Part shown: piece by piece, positions 1 to 8,486 of the stretch
Layout of the letters: each line of letters opens with the position of its first letter
How positions within the stretch are numbered: position 1 is the first letter of the stretch
DNA from: Oscillospiraceae bacterium
GTDB lineage: Bacteria; Bacillota; Clostridia; UMGS1810
Assembly: GCA_015068825.1 (NCBI GenBank)
Contig: SVJU01000003.1
Location: 1 to 64,000 of the forward strand
Reading direction: 5' to 3'
Length of the DNA: 64,000 nucleotides
Program-made: the position numbers and the translations under genes
Notes under the pieces: model-generated
Database searches by the model: none
Told to the model about the DNA's origin: nothing
Seen by the model: only the letters and a program-made list of their open reading frames with translations

Positions 1-153
1 ATTTTTGAATGAAGTTCAAGGCTAAAAAATGTTCGTAATCCTGTCGGATATGGGCATTTTTTAACGCAGAAATTCGTCAAAAAGATGATTTTTAGGACAA
101 TACTTCCTTGTTACCCTCGACCTTAAAGGTCAGCTTTTTTATTTTGCTAAAAT
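1..153. other. Non-coding left edge
   Basis: No open frame of useful length crosses this stretch in either strand. A short GACCT/AGGTC hairpin near 119-131 is followed on the plus strand by a T-rich run, so it could be a weak terminator for a plus-strand gene lying left of the window. It could equally be the 3' untranslated end of nrdR. Nothing else is recognised. Confidence 0.3.
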
Positions 154-612
154 TTATTTTTTTGATTTAAGTAAACTGTTAAGCTCTTCAAGGAAAGTAT
201 TAACATCCCTGAATTCTCTGTAAACAGATGCAAAGCGAACATAGGCAATTTCATCAATATGTTTAAGCTTTTCCATAACCAGTTCACCAATATGAGTTGA
301 TGAAATTTCTCTGTCAAGCGAATTAAAAAGCTTTGCTTCAATTTCAGAAACTATATTTTCAATCTGCGAAAAAGTTACAGTTGTTTTTTCACATGCACGA
401 AGTATGCCGTTTATAAGTTTTTGTCTATCGTACTGCTGGCGTTTGCCATCTTTTTTTATTATTACAATCGGAATAAATTCGATCTGCTCATAAGTGGTAA
501 ATCTTTTTTCACACTTCAAACATTCACGCCTTCTGCGTATAGAATTGCCTTCATCAGTTGGACGCGAATCAATAACTTTACTTTCGGTATATTCGCAATA
601 CGGGCATTTCAT
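154..612 (-). CDS. nrdR: Transcriptional repressor NrdR
   Basis: NrdR senses ATP/dATP and represses ribonucleotide reductase genes by binding NrdR boxes. At 152 residues it has the family's usual length. The N-terminus carries the zinc ribbon: Cys3 and Cys6, then Cys31 and Cys34, with the arginine-rich stretch RRRREC between the pairs. An ATP-cone domain follows from about residue 49 ([13 protein letters not shown]) to about 139. The start is an ATG preceded by GGAAG. It is the last gene of the minus-strand division cluster, separated from ftsZ by a hairpin at 644-674, so it may depend on read-through or on its own promoter. No ribonucleotide reductase gene lies in the window, so its targets are elsewhere. 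Confidence 0.95.
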   Translation of the reverse strand: MKCPYCEYTESKVIDSRPTDEGNSIRRRRECLKCEKRFTTYEQIEFIPIVIIKKDGKRQQYDRQKLINGILRACEKTTVTFSQIENIVSEIEAKLFNSLDREISSTHIGELVMEKLKHIDEIAYVRFASVYREFRDVNTFLEELNSLLKSKK

Positions 613-643
613 AACCTATAACTTCCTTTCGTGTTTTTTAAAC

Positions 644-674
644 AAAGCACACGACATAAAAGACCGTGTGCTTT
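644..674 (-). terminator. Hairpin between ftsZ and nrdR
   Basis: A perfect 10-bp stem (AAAGCACACG with CGTGTGCTTT) closes an 11-nt loop just after the ftsZ stop. The following T tract is short and broken on the minus strand, so I read it as a weak or partial terminator that lets some transcription into nrdR. Confidence 0.55.
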
Positions 675-685
675 AATTTTAATTA

Positions 686-1756
686 TTATTCAGTTTTATT
701 TAAGAACGGTGGGATTACAAAATCTGAATCACTGAATTTATCAAATGAAGGTACATTGTCGTCTGATGATGCTTTCTTTTCTGCTTTTGAAGGTTCATCA
801 AGACCTGTTGCAACAACAGTAATAACAATTTCGTCTTCCAAAGATTCATCAACTGATGTACCGAAGATGATATTTGCGTCAGAATCAACAAGTTCGTAAA
901 TAAGTTCAGATGCACTCTCAATTTCATAAAGAGTAAGATTTTTATCACCTGCGATGTTGAATACAACATTTTCAGCACCGTCGATTGTTGTTTCAAGTAA
1001 AGGACTGTTAATAGCCGCTTTAATAGCAACTTCTGCTCTGTTTTCACCTGAAGCTCTACCAATACCCATATGAGCTATACCTGAATTTCTCATAACAGAT
1101 GAAATATCAGCAAAGTCCAAATCGATATAACCGGGAGATGTGATAAGGTTAGAGATGCCTTTAACACCCTGGCTTAGAACGCTATCGGCAATTTTGAAAG
1201 CATCTTTCATAGAAGTTTTCTTATCACAAACATCTAATAGCTTGTCGTTAGGAATAATAACAAGTGCGTCTACACACTGTTTTAATTCTTCAATACCAGC
1301 CATAGCCTGATCCAATCTTCTTCTTCCTTCAAATCTGAAAGGTTTTGTAACAACACCAACTGTTAAAATACCCATTTCTTTTGCAATATTTGCAATAATT
1401 GGAGCTGCACCTGTACCTGTTCCACCACCCATACCGGCAGTTACAAATACCATATCTGCACCTTTAATAGCCTGAGCAATTTCTTCTCTGCTTTCTTCTG
1501 CAGCTCTCTGGCCAATTTCAGGTTTTGCACCTGCGCCAAGACCTTTTGTAAGCTTTTCGCCTATCTGAATTTTCAAATCTGCTTTTGAACGGTTTTCTCC
1601 AAAAAGCACCTGTTTTTCTGTGTTGACAGCAATAAACTGCACACCGGTAAGTGAATCTTCTATCATTCGGTTGATAGCATTGTTTCCGCCGCCACCTACT
1701 CCGATAACCTTCATATTAGCACCGGTTATTTCTTTTTCGTTATCAAATTCCAACAC
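686..1756 (-). CDS. ftsZ: Cell division protein FtsZ
   Basis: FtsZ is the tubulin-like GTPase that forms the Z ring. The tubulin signature GGGTGTG lies at residues 110-116, the glycine-rich N-terminal loop [10 protein letters not shown] (as [10 protein letters not shown]) at about 18-27, and the catalytic T7-loop region [10 protein letters not shown] follows near 210. The C-terminus ends in [10 protein letters not shown], which fits the conserved peptide (consensus D-I-P-x-F-L) that binds FtsA, SepF and ZapA-type partners. Length 356 is normal. Translation starts at a GTG, 8 nt after GGAGG. A clear promoter lies upstream at 1878-1906. No ftsA precedes it. Confidence 0.98.
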   Translation of the reverse strand: MLEFDNEKEITGANMKVIGVGGGGNNAINRMIEDSLTGVQFIAVNTEKQVLFGENRSKADLKIQIGEKLTKGLGAGAKPEIGQRAAEESREEIAQAIKGADMVFVTAGMGGGTGTGAAPIIANIAKEMGILTVGVVTKPFRFEGRRRLDQAMAGIEELKQCVDALVIIPNDKLLDVCDKKTSMKDAFKIADSVLSQGVKGISNLITSPGYIDLDFADISSVMRNSGIAHMGIGRASGENRAEVAIKAAINSPLLETTIDGAENVVFNIAGDKNLTLYEIESASELIYELVDSDANIIFGTSVDESLEDEIVITVVATGLDEPSKAEKKASSDDNVPSFDKFSDSDFVIPPFLNKTE

Positions 1757-1877
1757 GGTTTTTTCCTCCTTGCAATATAAGTATATTAATCATATTTATC
1801 TAAAAGTATGTTAACTAAATTATGTTCAAAATTTAATTTTACAATTAAAACAAAGTGCATTACACCATTATGTTGTA

Positions 1878-1906
1878 ATTATATCATAAAAATTTCTAAA
1901 TTCCAA
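1878..1906 (-). promoter_or_regulatory. Sigma-A-type promoter of ftsZ
   Basis: On the minus strand TTGGAA (1901-1906) and TATAAT (1878-1883) are separated by exactly 17 nt. The pair lies in the 165-bp gap before ftsZ and implies that ftsZ (and nrdR) can be transcribed independently of the long dcw message. Confidence 0.8.
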
Positions 1907-1921
1907 GCATTTTTTTAAAAA

Positions 1922-2293
1922 TTATTCATTTTTTTCAATATTTTTTTCGTCGACTCTGTTTTTTACAATAAATTTTAAGAAAAAACGCCTTGTAATAGCA
2001 AAATTCTGAAAAATTCTTATAACAAAAACCAACACCGCTGCAAGATACAAATCAAGTCCTACTTTTTTACCCATAAATATAAGAAGTGCAGAAATTAACG
2101 AATTTCCCAGAAGGCCTGTTATAAAAATTACAAAATTATACTTTTTTGAAAGTGAAGCCGCATAAGCTCCTAAAAGCGAATCTACCGATGCTAAAATTAT
2201 TATAGCAACATATGGAGTTATTGCGGGCGAAATATACACATTAAAATTAAGTGCAAGAACAACACCTAAAACTATGGCAAAAGCTATTATCAA
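1922..2293 (-). CDS. sbp: Small basic membrane protein (Sbp, DUF1290)
   Basis: This 123-residue protein has about three hydrophobic segments (1-25, 27-45 and 53-95) and a charged C-terminal tail rich in Lys and Arg, as in the DUF1290/Sbp family found between divIB and ftsZ in Firmicutes. The family has no established biochemical role. The conserved core ITPYVAIIILASVDSLLG-type sequence at about 24-42 is recognisable. The start codon is TTG, preceded by a strong GGGGGCGG ribosome site. It follows the DUF881 gene by 12 bp, the same order as in B. subtilis (ylxX-sbp). Confidence 0.88.
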   Translation of the reverse strand: MIIAFAIVLGVVLALNFNVYISPAITPYVAIIILASVDSLLGAYAASLSKKYNFVIFITGLLGNSLISALLIFMGKKVGLDLYLAAVLVFVIRIFQNFAITRRFFLKFIVKNRVDEKNIEKNE

Positions 2294-2305
2294 TTTTTCC
2301 GCCCC

Positions 2306-3028
2306 CTATTCCATGATTTTAGCATGCTTAAAACTTACAATACCATTGTATTTATCTATTTTTATATTTGCAGCTTTTGAAATCAATATATCAAATCCAT
2401 AAAGGCTTCGTAGCTGATCTACAATTCCACCTTTTAAATTAAGTGCTGCAGAAAGCATATCGGCATCACCTATGGCTTTAATGGTAAATGGCGGAACATA
2501 CTTATTTCCGTTTATAATTATTGTAGGCCCTACGCATCTTATCTCGGTTGAAAATATAACTCTTTCACCATTTATCGATATTGCTTCTGCATCGGAAGCC
2601 TTAAGCTCATTTACGATTGTTCTTAAATCACTGTCGTGAAGTATGTATGACGATACATCCTTTGTCGGGTCCACCTCAGATGTGCTGTCTTTTAAGGTTA
2701 CAGTTATTCCACCACCCTCAACATCTGTAAGACCTGCTAATATTTTATATCTTTCAAGCTCATTTGATAATGATTTTGTGCCATCAGAATTTTGTTCTGC
2801 CTCTTTTCTGTATGAGTTCAAATCATTTGTTGCCTGCAGAAGCTGACTTTTTAAATCATCTATCTGAGTATCTTTTTTAACAAGCTCAGCCTGAGCCTCT
2901 TCAAGCCTTTGATGCTGTGTTGTGTTTGCACTGTTGTTTTTTATAATACTTTTTGTCTGAAGAGTTACGGTAAAGCTCAATATAAAAAATAATACTGCAA
3001 GTGTTATAACCGATTTTTTATCTTTCAT
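2306..3028 (-). CDS. DUF881 family membrane-anchored protein
   Basis: A 240-residue protein with one N-terminal membrane segment (about 7-25), a coiled coil (about 42-80, LEEAQAELVKKDTQIDDLKS-like heptads) and a DUF881 domain to the end. The family (YlxW/YlxX-like) sits in the division cluster of most Firmicutes. Its function is unproven, though its topology resembles that of FtsL/DivIC-type partners. Only one DUF881 copy is present, where B. subtilis has two. Neighbours are ftsQ upstream (26 bp) and sbp downstream. Confidence 0.85.
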   Translation of the reverse strand: MKDKKSVITLAVLFFILSFTVTLQTKSIIKNNSANTTQHQRLEEAQAELVKKDTQIDDLKSQLLQATNDLNSYRKEAEQNSDGTKSLSNELERYKILAGLTDVEGGGITVTLKDSTSEVDPTKDVSSYILHDSDLRTIVNELKASDAEAISINGERVIFSTEIRCVGPTIIINGNKYVPPFTIKAIGDADMLSAALNLKGGIVDQLRSLYGFDILISKAANIKIDKYNGIVSFKHAKIME

Positions 3029-3054
3029 ATAATATTTCCCCTTTTTTAAGAAGA

Positions 3055-3888
3055 CTACTGGGCACTTCCTTTGTATCTTACCACATTTTCGGGATCTGAT
3101 AAATCAAGTGTACCACCACGATATGTTTTAAGCTGGGTTAAAAGTGCCTGTTTAAGATAAGCCATTTTATATGACAAATTGGAACTATCACCAATATTAA
3201 CCGTAATATCATTATCAAGTGTAATGTATATTTCTTTTTTGTTTTTTAAATCCATACCCACAATTTTGTTTGGCATATCCTGATTATCATCAAGTGTTTT
3301 AAAAAACTCTTTTAAAATATCAAGCTTGTCCGCATCTTTAAAAACAACATTATCACCTAAAAAAAACTCTTTTGGAGAAGAATTTTTTATAATCATAAGA
3401 TTAGTATCAGATGGTGTATTTAATATTTCTACAATTTTGCCTGTTTCATCAATGCATATATATTTATTCATATGCGATATGTAAGCTCTTTTGTCGCGTT
3501 CTTTAACCGTTATTTCAATGGTTGACGGAAACTTTCTTTCAATATAAACTTCTTTTACAAGAGGTAATTTTTTAATTCTCTCCTCTGCTTTCTGAGTATT
3601 TACACTCAAAATATTTCTGTCTTTTACAATTTGAGATACCTCAATAATCTGTTCAACCGTTATAAAATTACTTTCTTTGACAACAATATTTTTAATGTTA
3701 AAAGCAGGTGTAAATAAAAGAAAAGACAAAATCGCAAACAAAAGGCAAAACCATACAAAACTGTTTTTACCTTCGCGTTTTATTTTTTCATCTTCTTTTG
3801 TATCTTGAACACTTACAAAATCATACGATAGATTTTCGTTATTATCGGTATTGTTTTCGTAAGTGTTGTTATCATTTTGTGAATTCAT
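3055..3888 (-). CDS. ftsQ: Cell division protein FtsQ/DivIB
   Basis: A single-pass membrane protein of the divisome that holds FtsL/DivIC with the septal synthase. It has an acidic, Asn-rich cytoplasmic tail (1-40), a membrane segment (about 44-64), a POTRA domain starting at about 67 (NIKNIVVKESNFI) and an FtsQ beta domain to the C-terminus. At 277 residues it is of normal length. Its ATG overlaps the murA stop codon by 4 bp (ATGA), indicating translational coupling. The sequence is diverged, as is usual for this family, and the assignment leans on domain order plus position. Confidence 0.9.
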   Translation of the reverse strand: MNSQNDNNTYENNTDNNENLSYDFVSVQDTKEDEKIKREGKNSFVWFCLLFAILSFLLFTPAFNIKNIVVKESNFITVEQIIEVSQIVKDRNILSVNTQKAEERIKKLPLVKEVYIERKFPSTIEITVKERDKRAYISHMNKYICIDETGKIVEILNTPSDTNLMIIKNSSPKEFFLGDNVVFKDADKLDILKEFFKTLDDNQDMPNKIVGMDLKNKKEIYITLDNDITVNIGDSSNLSYKMAYLKQALLTQLKTYRGGTLDLSDPENVVRYKGSAQ

Positions 3889-5141
3889 TCTTTAACCCTC
3901 TCAATATTAGCTCCGAGATTTTTTAAATTAATATGAAGATTTTCATATCCTCTGTCAATAAAATGAGTATTAAAAACTTTGGTTTCACCCTCTGCACAAA
4001 GTGCGGCAACAACTAACGCAGCACCCGATCGAAGATCACTTGCATAAACAGGCGACGCATAAAGTTTTTTTACTCCTTTTACTACCGCTACCTGACCATC
4101 TGTGTTTATATCTGCACCCATTTTTATAAGTTCATCAGCAATTTTAAACCGCTGTTGGAAAATGTTTTCTTTTATAATACTTGTGCCGTTTGCAACAGAC
4201 AAAACACTTAAAATACCTGACTGTGCATCTGTGGGAAATCCCGGATGTGGCAAAGTTCTTATTAAATCAATGCTTTTTATTTTATTGTTTGCCTTAACGC
4301 AAACATAATCTTTTCCTTCTTCAACATACTGACCACATTCTCTTAAAACAGATGTAACCGCCCCAAAATGATTTGGATTTACCTTTTTAACTTCAACGCA
4401 TCCACCCGTTATAACACCACCACAAAGGTATGTTGCAGCTGCGATTCTGTCAGGAATTATTGTATGCTCAAAATCATGGAGTTTTTTTACTCCATTTATT
4501 CTGATACTTGACGAACCTGCACCCGAAATTTTTGCCCCCATACCATTTAAAAAGTTTTGTAAATCCTCAATTTCAGGTTCACGGGCTGCATTTTCAATGC
4601 TTATTACACAATCAGAAAGTGCTCCGAAAAGCATAATATTTTCGGTTGCACCAACAGATGGAAAATCAAGATGCACCTGTGCGTCTTTATAATTATCCAA
4701 TTTACATTTTATATATCCGTTACCCTCTGTAACATCAACCCCTAATGCTTTTAATGCCTTTATATGCAAATCAATTGGTCTTGGACCTAATTCGCATCCA
4801 CCGGGAAAGCACATTGAAGCCTCTTTTGTTCTGGCAATTATTGCACCAAGAAAAATTATTGATGAGCGCATTTTTGTCATTAATTCGGTTGGAATATAAT
4901 TATTTACTATATTTTTTGCATCAACAATAATGGTATGATTTTCTTTTTTTATTTTGCAACCTAAAAACTTAAGTATATCAAGCGTAATTTTAACATCCGA
5001 TATATCCGGACAATTATGTAAAACAGTTTCTCCCTCATTAAGTATAGTTGCCGCGAGTGCCGGAAGCACTGCATTTTTTGAGCCCTGGATATCAACGCTG
5101 CCCAAAAGCGGTCCTTCGCCGATAACCTTTATATATTCCAT
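3885..5141 (-). CDS. murA: UDP-N-acetylglucosamine 1-carboxyvinyltransferase
   Basis: MurA transfers enolpyruvate from PEP to UDP-GlcNAc, the first committed step of peptidoglycan synthesis, and is the fosfomycin target. At 418 residues it has the standard length. The substrate-site SKN lies at 21-23, and the catalytic cysteine is present as Cys116 in PGGCELGPRPIDLH. A Cys here, rather than Asp, predicts fosfomycin sensitivity by family knowledge. The start is an ATG 11 nt after GGAGGTG. It is coupled to ftsQ by a 4-bp overlap. Many clostridia carry a second murA copy; only one is visible here. Confidence 0.97.
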   Translation of the reverse strand: MEYIKVIGEGPLLGSVDIQGSKNAVLPALAATILNEGETVLHNCPDISDVKITLDILKFLGCKIKKENHTIIVDAKNIVNNYIPTELMTKMRSSIIFLGAIIARTKEASMCFPGGCELGPRPIDLHIKALKALGVDVTEGNGYIKCKLDNYKDAQVHLDFPSVGATENIMLFGALSDCVISIENAAREPEIEDLQNFLNGMGAKISGAGSSSIRINGVKKLHDFEHTIIPDRIAAATYLCGGVITGGCVEVKKVNPNHFGAVTSVLRECGQYVEEGKDYVCVKANNKIKSIDLIRTLPHPGFPTDAQSGILSVLSVANGTSIIKENIFQQRFKIADELIKMGADINTDGQVAVVKGVKKLYASPVYASDLRSGAALVVAALCAEGETKVFNTHFIDRGYENLHINLKNLGANIERVKE

Positions 5142-5205
5142 TTATTAAAAAACACCTCCGCATCAGCATTTCATACTATATGCTATGCCGATACGAAACT
5201 ATTTG

Positions 5206-6306
5206 TTACTTTACAAACTTTAAAATGCTCTCACAAATAAACTTTGTTGAATCATTGTTATACATTTTATAAGCATTATTACCAATGCTTATGCGTTTGT
5301 TTTCGTCTTTAAGTAGTATATTTATTGCATCGTTTAAAGAAGAAGGTGAAAAATCACACTCTTTTATCATTAATGCTGCATTATTTTTTACAAGTGCGGA
5401 CGCATTATATTCCTGATGATTATTTGTTACATTTGGTGATGGAATAAGAATTGAAGCTTTTTTGAGTGCACAAATTTCTGACAAGGTTATTGCACCTGAG
5501 CGACATACTACCAAATCTGCGGCTGCAAGATATGTATCCATATCGTGAATATAAGGCATAACTTCAAAATAAGAATTATCTTCATACTCTTTTACCTTAT
5601 CTTTTATTCTCTCATAATCTCTTTTTCCTGTCGATATAAAAAATCTGGTATCACTTGATTTATATTCCTTTAGATAGTCACACACTACATCATTTATTTT
5701 AAGTGCACCAAGGCTTCCTCCAACAACAAGCACCATTTTTTTGTTGCCTAAACCAAGCTTTTCTTTTGCTTTTTCAGAATCTGCCATAAGAATATTTTCT
5801 CTTACAGGATTTCCGGTATATACAATATTTTTTGCACCTGATAAAAACTTTGTGCTTTCTTTAAAGCTTATTGCAGTAACTGTGCTTTTTTTTGAAAGAA
5901 ATCTTACTGCACTTCCGGGAAAAGCATTCTGCTCATGAATAAGTGTTGGAATTTTCATCATATTTGCCGCTGTAACCGCAGGCGCACAAACATAACCGCC
6001 AGTTCCTATAACCATATCTGCCTTAAACTTTTTAATAACACTTTTCATTTTCATACTGGCAAGCAAAAATTTTGCAAGCGGTTTTACATTTTTTAAAGAA
6101 AGTGATGTTTTAAACCCTTCAACATCTACAGTAAAAATATCAAAACCAGCTTTTTTTACAAGCTCATTTTCCATGCCGTTTTTTGTGCCGATAAATAAAA
6201 TATTAACATTTTCATAATGAGAATCAAAATATTTTGCGATTGCTATTGCAGGATTTATGTGTCCTGCACTGCCACCGCCCGATAAAATAATATTCAAATA
6301 CACCAT
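5206..6306 (-). CDS. murG: Lipid II synthase MurG
   Basis: MurG adds GlcNAc from UDP-GlcNAc to lipid I on the inner membrane face, giving lipid II. The N-terminal lipid-binding G-loop GGGSAGH is at residues 10-16, the second signature HEQNAFPG at about 122-129, and the donor-site region CRSGAITLSEI near 265. Length 366 is typical. The start is ambiguous among ATG, the adjacent GTG and a TTG within four codons; AAAGG directly precedes them. It lies between ftsW and murA, and murC and murB, which often adjoin it, are missing. Confidence 0.97.
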   Translation of the reverse strand: MVYLNIILSGGGSAGHINPAIAIAKYFDSHYENVNILFIGTKNGMENELVKKAGFDIFTVDVEGFKTSLSLKNVKPLAKFLLASMKMKSVIKKFKADMVIGTGGYVCAPAVTAANMMKIPTLIHEQNAFPGSAVRFLSKKSTVTAISFKESTKFLSGAKNIVYTGNPVRENILMADSEKAKEKLGLGNKKMVLVVGGSLGALKINDVVCDYLKEYKSSDTRFFISTGKRDYERIKDKVKEYEDNSYFEVMPYIHDMDTYLAAADLVVCRSGAITLSEICALKKASILIPSPNVTNNHQEYNASALVKNNAALMIKECDFSPSSLNDAINILLKDENKRISIGNNAYKMYNNDSTKFICESILKFVK

Positions 6307-6337
6307 ATCCTTTTAAGATAATATTTTATACTATAAA

Positions 6338-7468
6338 TCAAGAGTGTCCTATAGCATTTTTATCTTTTGAGTATCGTGAAATGTTAAGTACAAAGCCCAT
6401 TGCAACAAGCTGAAAGAAAAGTGCTGTTCCACCATAACTAAAAAATGGAAGGGGCATACCGGTAACCGGCATTGAGCCTGTTACAACAGCAATGTTTATC
6501 ATAACCTGAAAACCAATAAGACCAATAATACCGCACACCACCATAGATGAAAATGTATCAGGTGCATCTATTGCTATTTTAATTCCACGCCATATAAGTA
6601 TTACAAACAAAAGTATTAAAAGAAAAGCGCCAAAAAATCCGAGTTCTTCACAAATTACAGGAAATATAAAATCATTATGCGGTTCGGGGATATATAAATA
6701 TTTTTGTCGGCTCTGACCAAGACCAAGACCAAAAAATCCACCAGAACCTATTGCATATAGCGATTGCACAATCTGAAATCCATCGCCAAGATAATTTTCA
6801 AACGGATCTAAAAATGATAAAAATCTTTTTAATCGGTACGGTTCGAATGCTATTGCCGCTATAACAGCCAGTGCAACAGGCGGCAAAAAGAGTAAAAAGT
6901 GCCATATTTTTGCACCGCCTACAAAAAGAACAATCATTCCCGCAACAAATACAGTAAAAGCACCACTTAAGTGGTCTTCCAAAAATACAAGTCCTGCAAT
7001 AATGCCACAAAAAAGAAGATATGGACAAAAATCATATATAAATCTGTCTATTTTCTTTTTTCTTGCCGAAATACTTGTTGCCATAAAAATTATAACACAA
7101 TATTTTGCAAGCTCCGAAGGCTGAAAACTTAAAGGCCCTATACTTATCCATCTTTTTGCACCTTTAATTTCCTGACCTATAATAAGAACAAGTATGAGAA
7201 GTATAACTGTTAAAACAAGAATAGGAAAAGAAAATTTTTTAACAAGATTGTGATCTATCTGCGACACAATATACATTCCGACAAGACCTAAAATTGCAAA
7301 AAAGAGCTGTCTTTTTATAAAATAAAACGCATCTTCATACATATAATGTGCAGGTGCACTGCTTGCGCTGAACATCATTGTAAGACCAAATATTAAAATT
7401 ATAATTACCATTATAAGAAATGTAAAATCCACATTCCCTGCTTTTACAAAAATAGAAGGTTTTTTCAC
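6338..7468 (-). CDS. ftsW: SEDS peptidoglycan polymerase FtsW/SpoVE
   Basis: SEDS-family glycosyltransferase that polymerises lipid II with a cognate class B PBP. The 376 residues contain about ten membrane segments. The family signature PEPHNDFIFPVICEELGF is at about 271-288, and the terminal motif PVTGMPLPFFSYGGT near 339-353. The start is GTG, 8 nt after GGAGG. In clostridia and bacilli the copy between mraY and murG can be the vegetative FtsW or the sporulation-specific SpoVE; sequence alone does not separate them, and the partner PBP at 11338-13521 has the SpoVD-like PASTA tail. Confidence 0.93.
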   Translation of the reverse strand: MKKPSIFVKAGNVDFTFLIMVIIILIFGLTMMFSASSAPAHYMYEDAFYFIKRQLFFAILGLVGMYIVSQIDHNLVKKFSFPILVLTVILLILVLIIGQEIKGAKRWISIGPLSFQPSELAKYCVIIFMATSISARKKKIDRFIYDFCPYLLFCGIIAGLVFLEDHLSGAFTVFVAGMIVLFVGGAKIWHFLLFLPPVALAVIAAIAFEPYRLKRFLSFLDPFENYLGDGFQIVQSLYAIGSGGFFGLGLGQSRQKYLYIPEPHNDFIFPVICEELGFFGAFLLILLFVILIWRGIKIAIDAPDTFSSMVVCGIIGLIGFQVMINIAVVTGSMPVTGMPLPFFSYGGTALFFQLVAMGFVLNISRYSKDKNAIGHS

Positions 7469-7492
7469 CTTTTATGCCTCCGCAAATTTATT

Positions 7493-8440
7493 TTAAACAA
7501 CCATAAAATACGAAATCACACAAAGCACAAGACTCACTAAAATAAACATAACAACAATCTTTCGTTCACTAAAGCCGCACATTTCAAAATGATGATGTAT
7601 AGGACTCATTTTGAACACTCTTTTTCCTGTAAGCTTAAATGAAGTAACCTGAATAATTACCGAAAGTGTTTCTATTATGTAAATACCGCCCGCAAACACC
7701 AGAATCAAAGGAAGCTTCAGTGCCAGTGCAACCGAACAAATTGCTCCGCCTAAAAAGAGCGAACCTGTATCTCCCATAAACACCTTTGCAGGATACGCGT
7801 TAAATACCAGAAACGCAACAAGCGAACCTGTAAGTGCAGCACAAAAAACTGCTATATACGGCATATTAAGTCTGTATGCCATAACAGTAAAGAAAATTGA
7901 TACAACGCATGTTACACTTGATGCAAGACCGTCAAGACCGTCTGTTAAATTTACACTGTTTGTTCCACCAACCATAACAAACAAAGCAAACGGAATATAA
8001 AAATGCCACAAGTTTAATTTTGTTTTAATAAACGGAACATAAATTTCGTAAGATAAAATTCCAAGCTTTAACCCTGCTACAATTCCTATTGCAGCAGCTA
8101 AAATCTGCATTATAAGCTTTTGTCTTTCGGTAAGACCTAAATTTCTTTTCATAACGATTTTTATAAAATCGTCAATAAAACCTATAATACCATAAGATAA
8201 AGATACCAAAAGTACAAATATGCTTTCTTTGCTCTTATAAAAAACGAGCGTCACAATAGTTACTGCCAATATAAATATTACACCGCCCATTGTAGGTGTG
8301 CCAGATTTTTTCTTATGCCAGTTTGGCCCTATTTCTCTTATTTCCTGTCCGAACTTTAATCTTAAAAGAACAGGAATTAAAAAATATCCGCCTACAACAC
8401 CTATAGCAAACGCACATATTGTGCAAATCCATATTGTCAT
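7493..8440 (-). CDS. mraY: Phospho-MurNAc-pentapeptide transferase MraY
   Basis: MraY transfers phospho-MurNAc-pentapeptide to undecaprenyl phosphate, forming lipid I. About ten membrane helices are evident, with the family motifs KKSGTPTMGG near the N-terminus, the FIDDFIK aspartates, NLTDGLDGLA, and the terminal MSPIHHHFE. I start it at the second of two tandem ATGs (8440), 5 nt after CGGAG; the ATG at 8443 is possible. A TTG at 8479 gives 13 more residues but has no ribosome site and lies only 7 bp from the murF stop. The next gene downstream is ftsW. The murD gene usually found between them is missing. Confidence 0.96.
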   Translation of the reverse strand: MTIWICTICAFAIGVVGGYFLIPVLLRLKFGQEIREIGPNWHKKKSGTPTMGGVIFILAVTIVTLVFYKSKESIFVLLVSLSYGIIGFIDDFIKIVMKRNLGLTERQKLIMQILAAAIGIVAGLKLGILSYEIYVPFIKTKLNLWHFYIPFALFVMVGGTNSVNLTDGLDGLASSVTCVVSIFFTVMAYRLNMPYIAVFCAALTGSLVAFLVFNAYPAKVFMGDTGSLFLGGAICSVALALKLPLILVFAGGIYIIETLSVIIQVTSFKLTGKRVFKMSPIHHHFEMCGFSERKIVVMFILVSLVLCVISYFMVV

Positions 8441-8486
8441 CATTACTCCGTTAAATTCTACCAAAACGAAACACCTCAAATTTATA

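Noticed and set aside
1-153. Partial gene at the left edge
   Set aside because: All frames are interrupted and nothing resembles a known family.
8443-8479. Longer mraY start at TTG 8479
   Set aside because: No ribosome site and the extra residues do not match the family; ATG at 8440/8443 has CGGAG.
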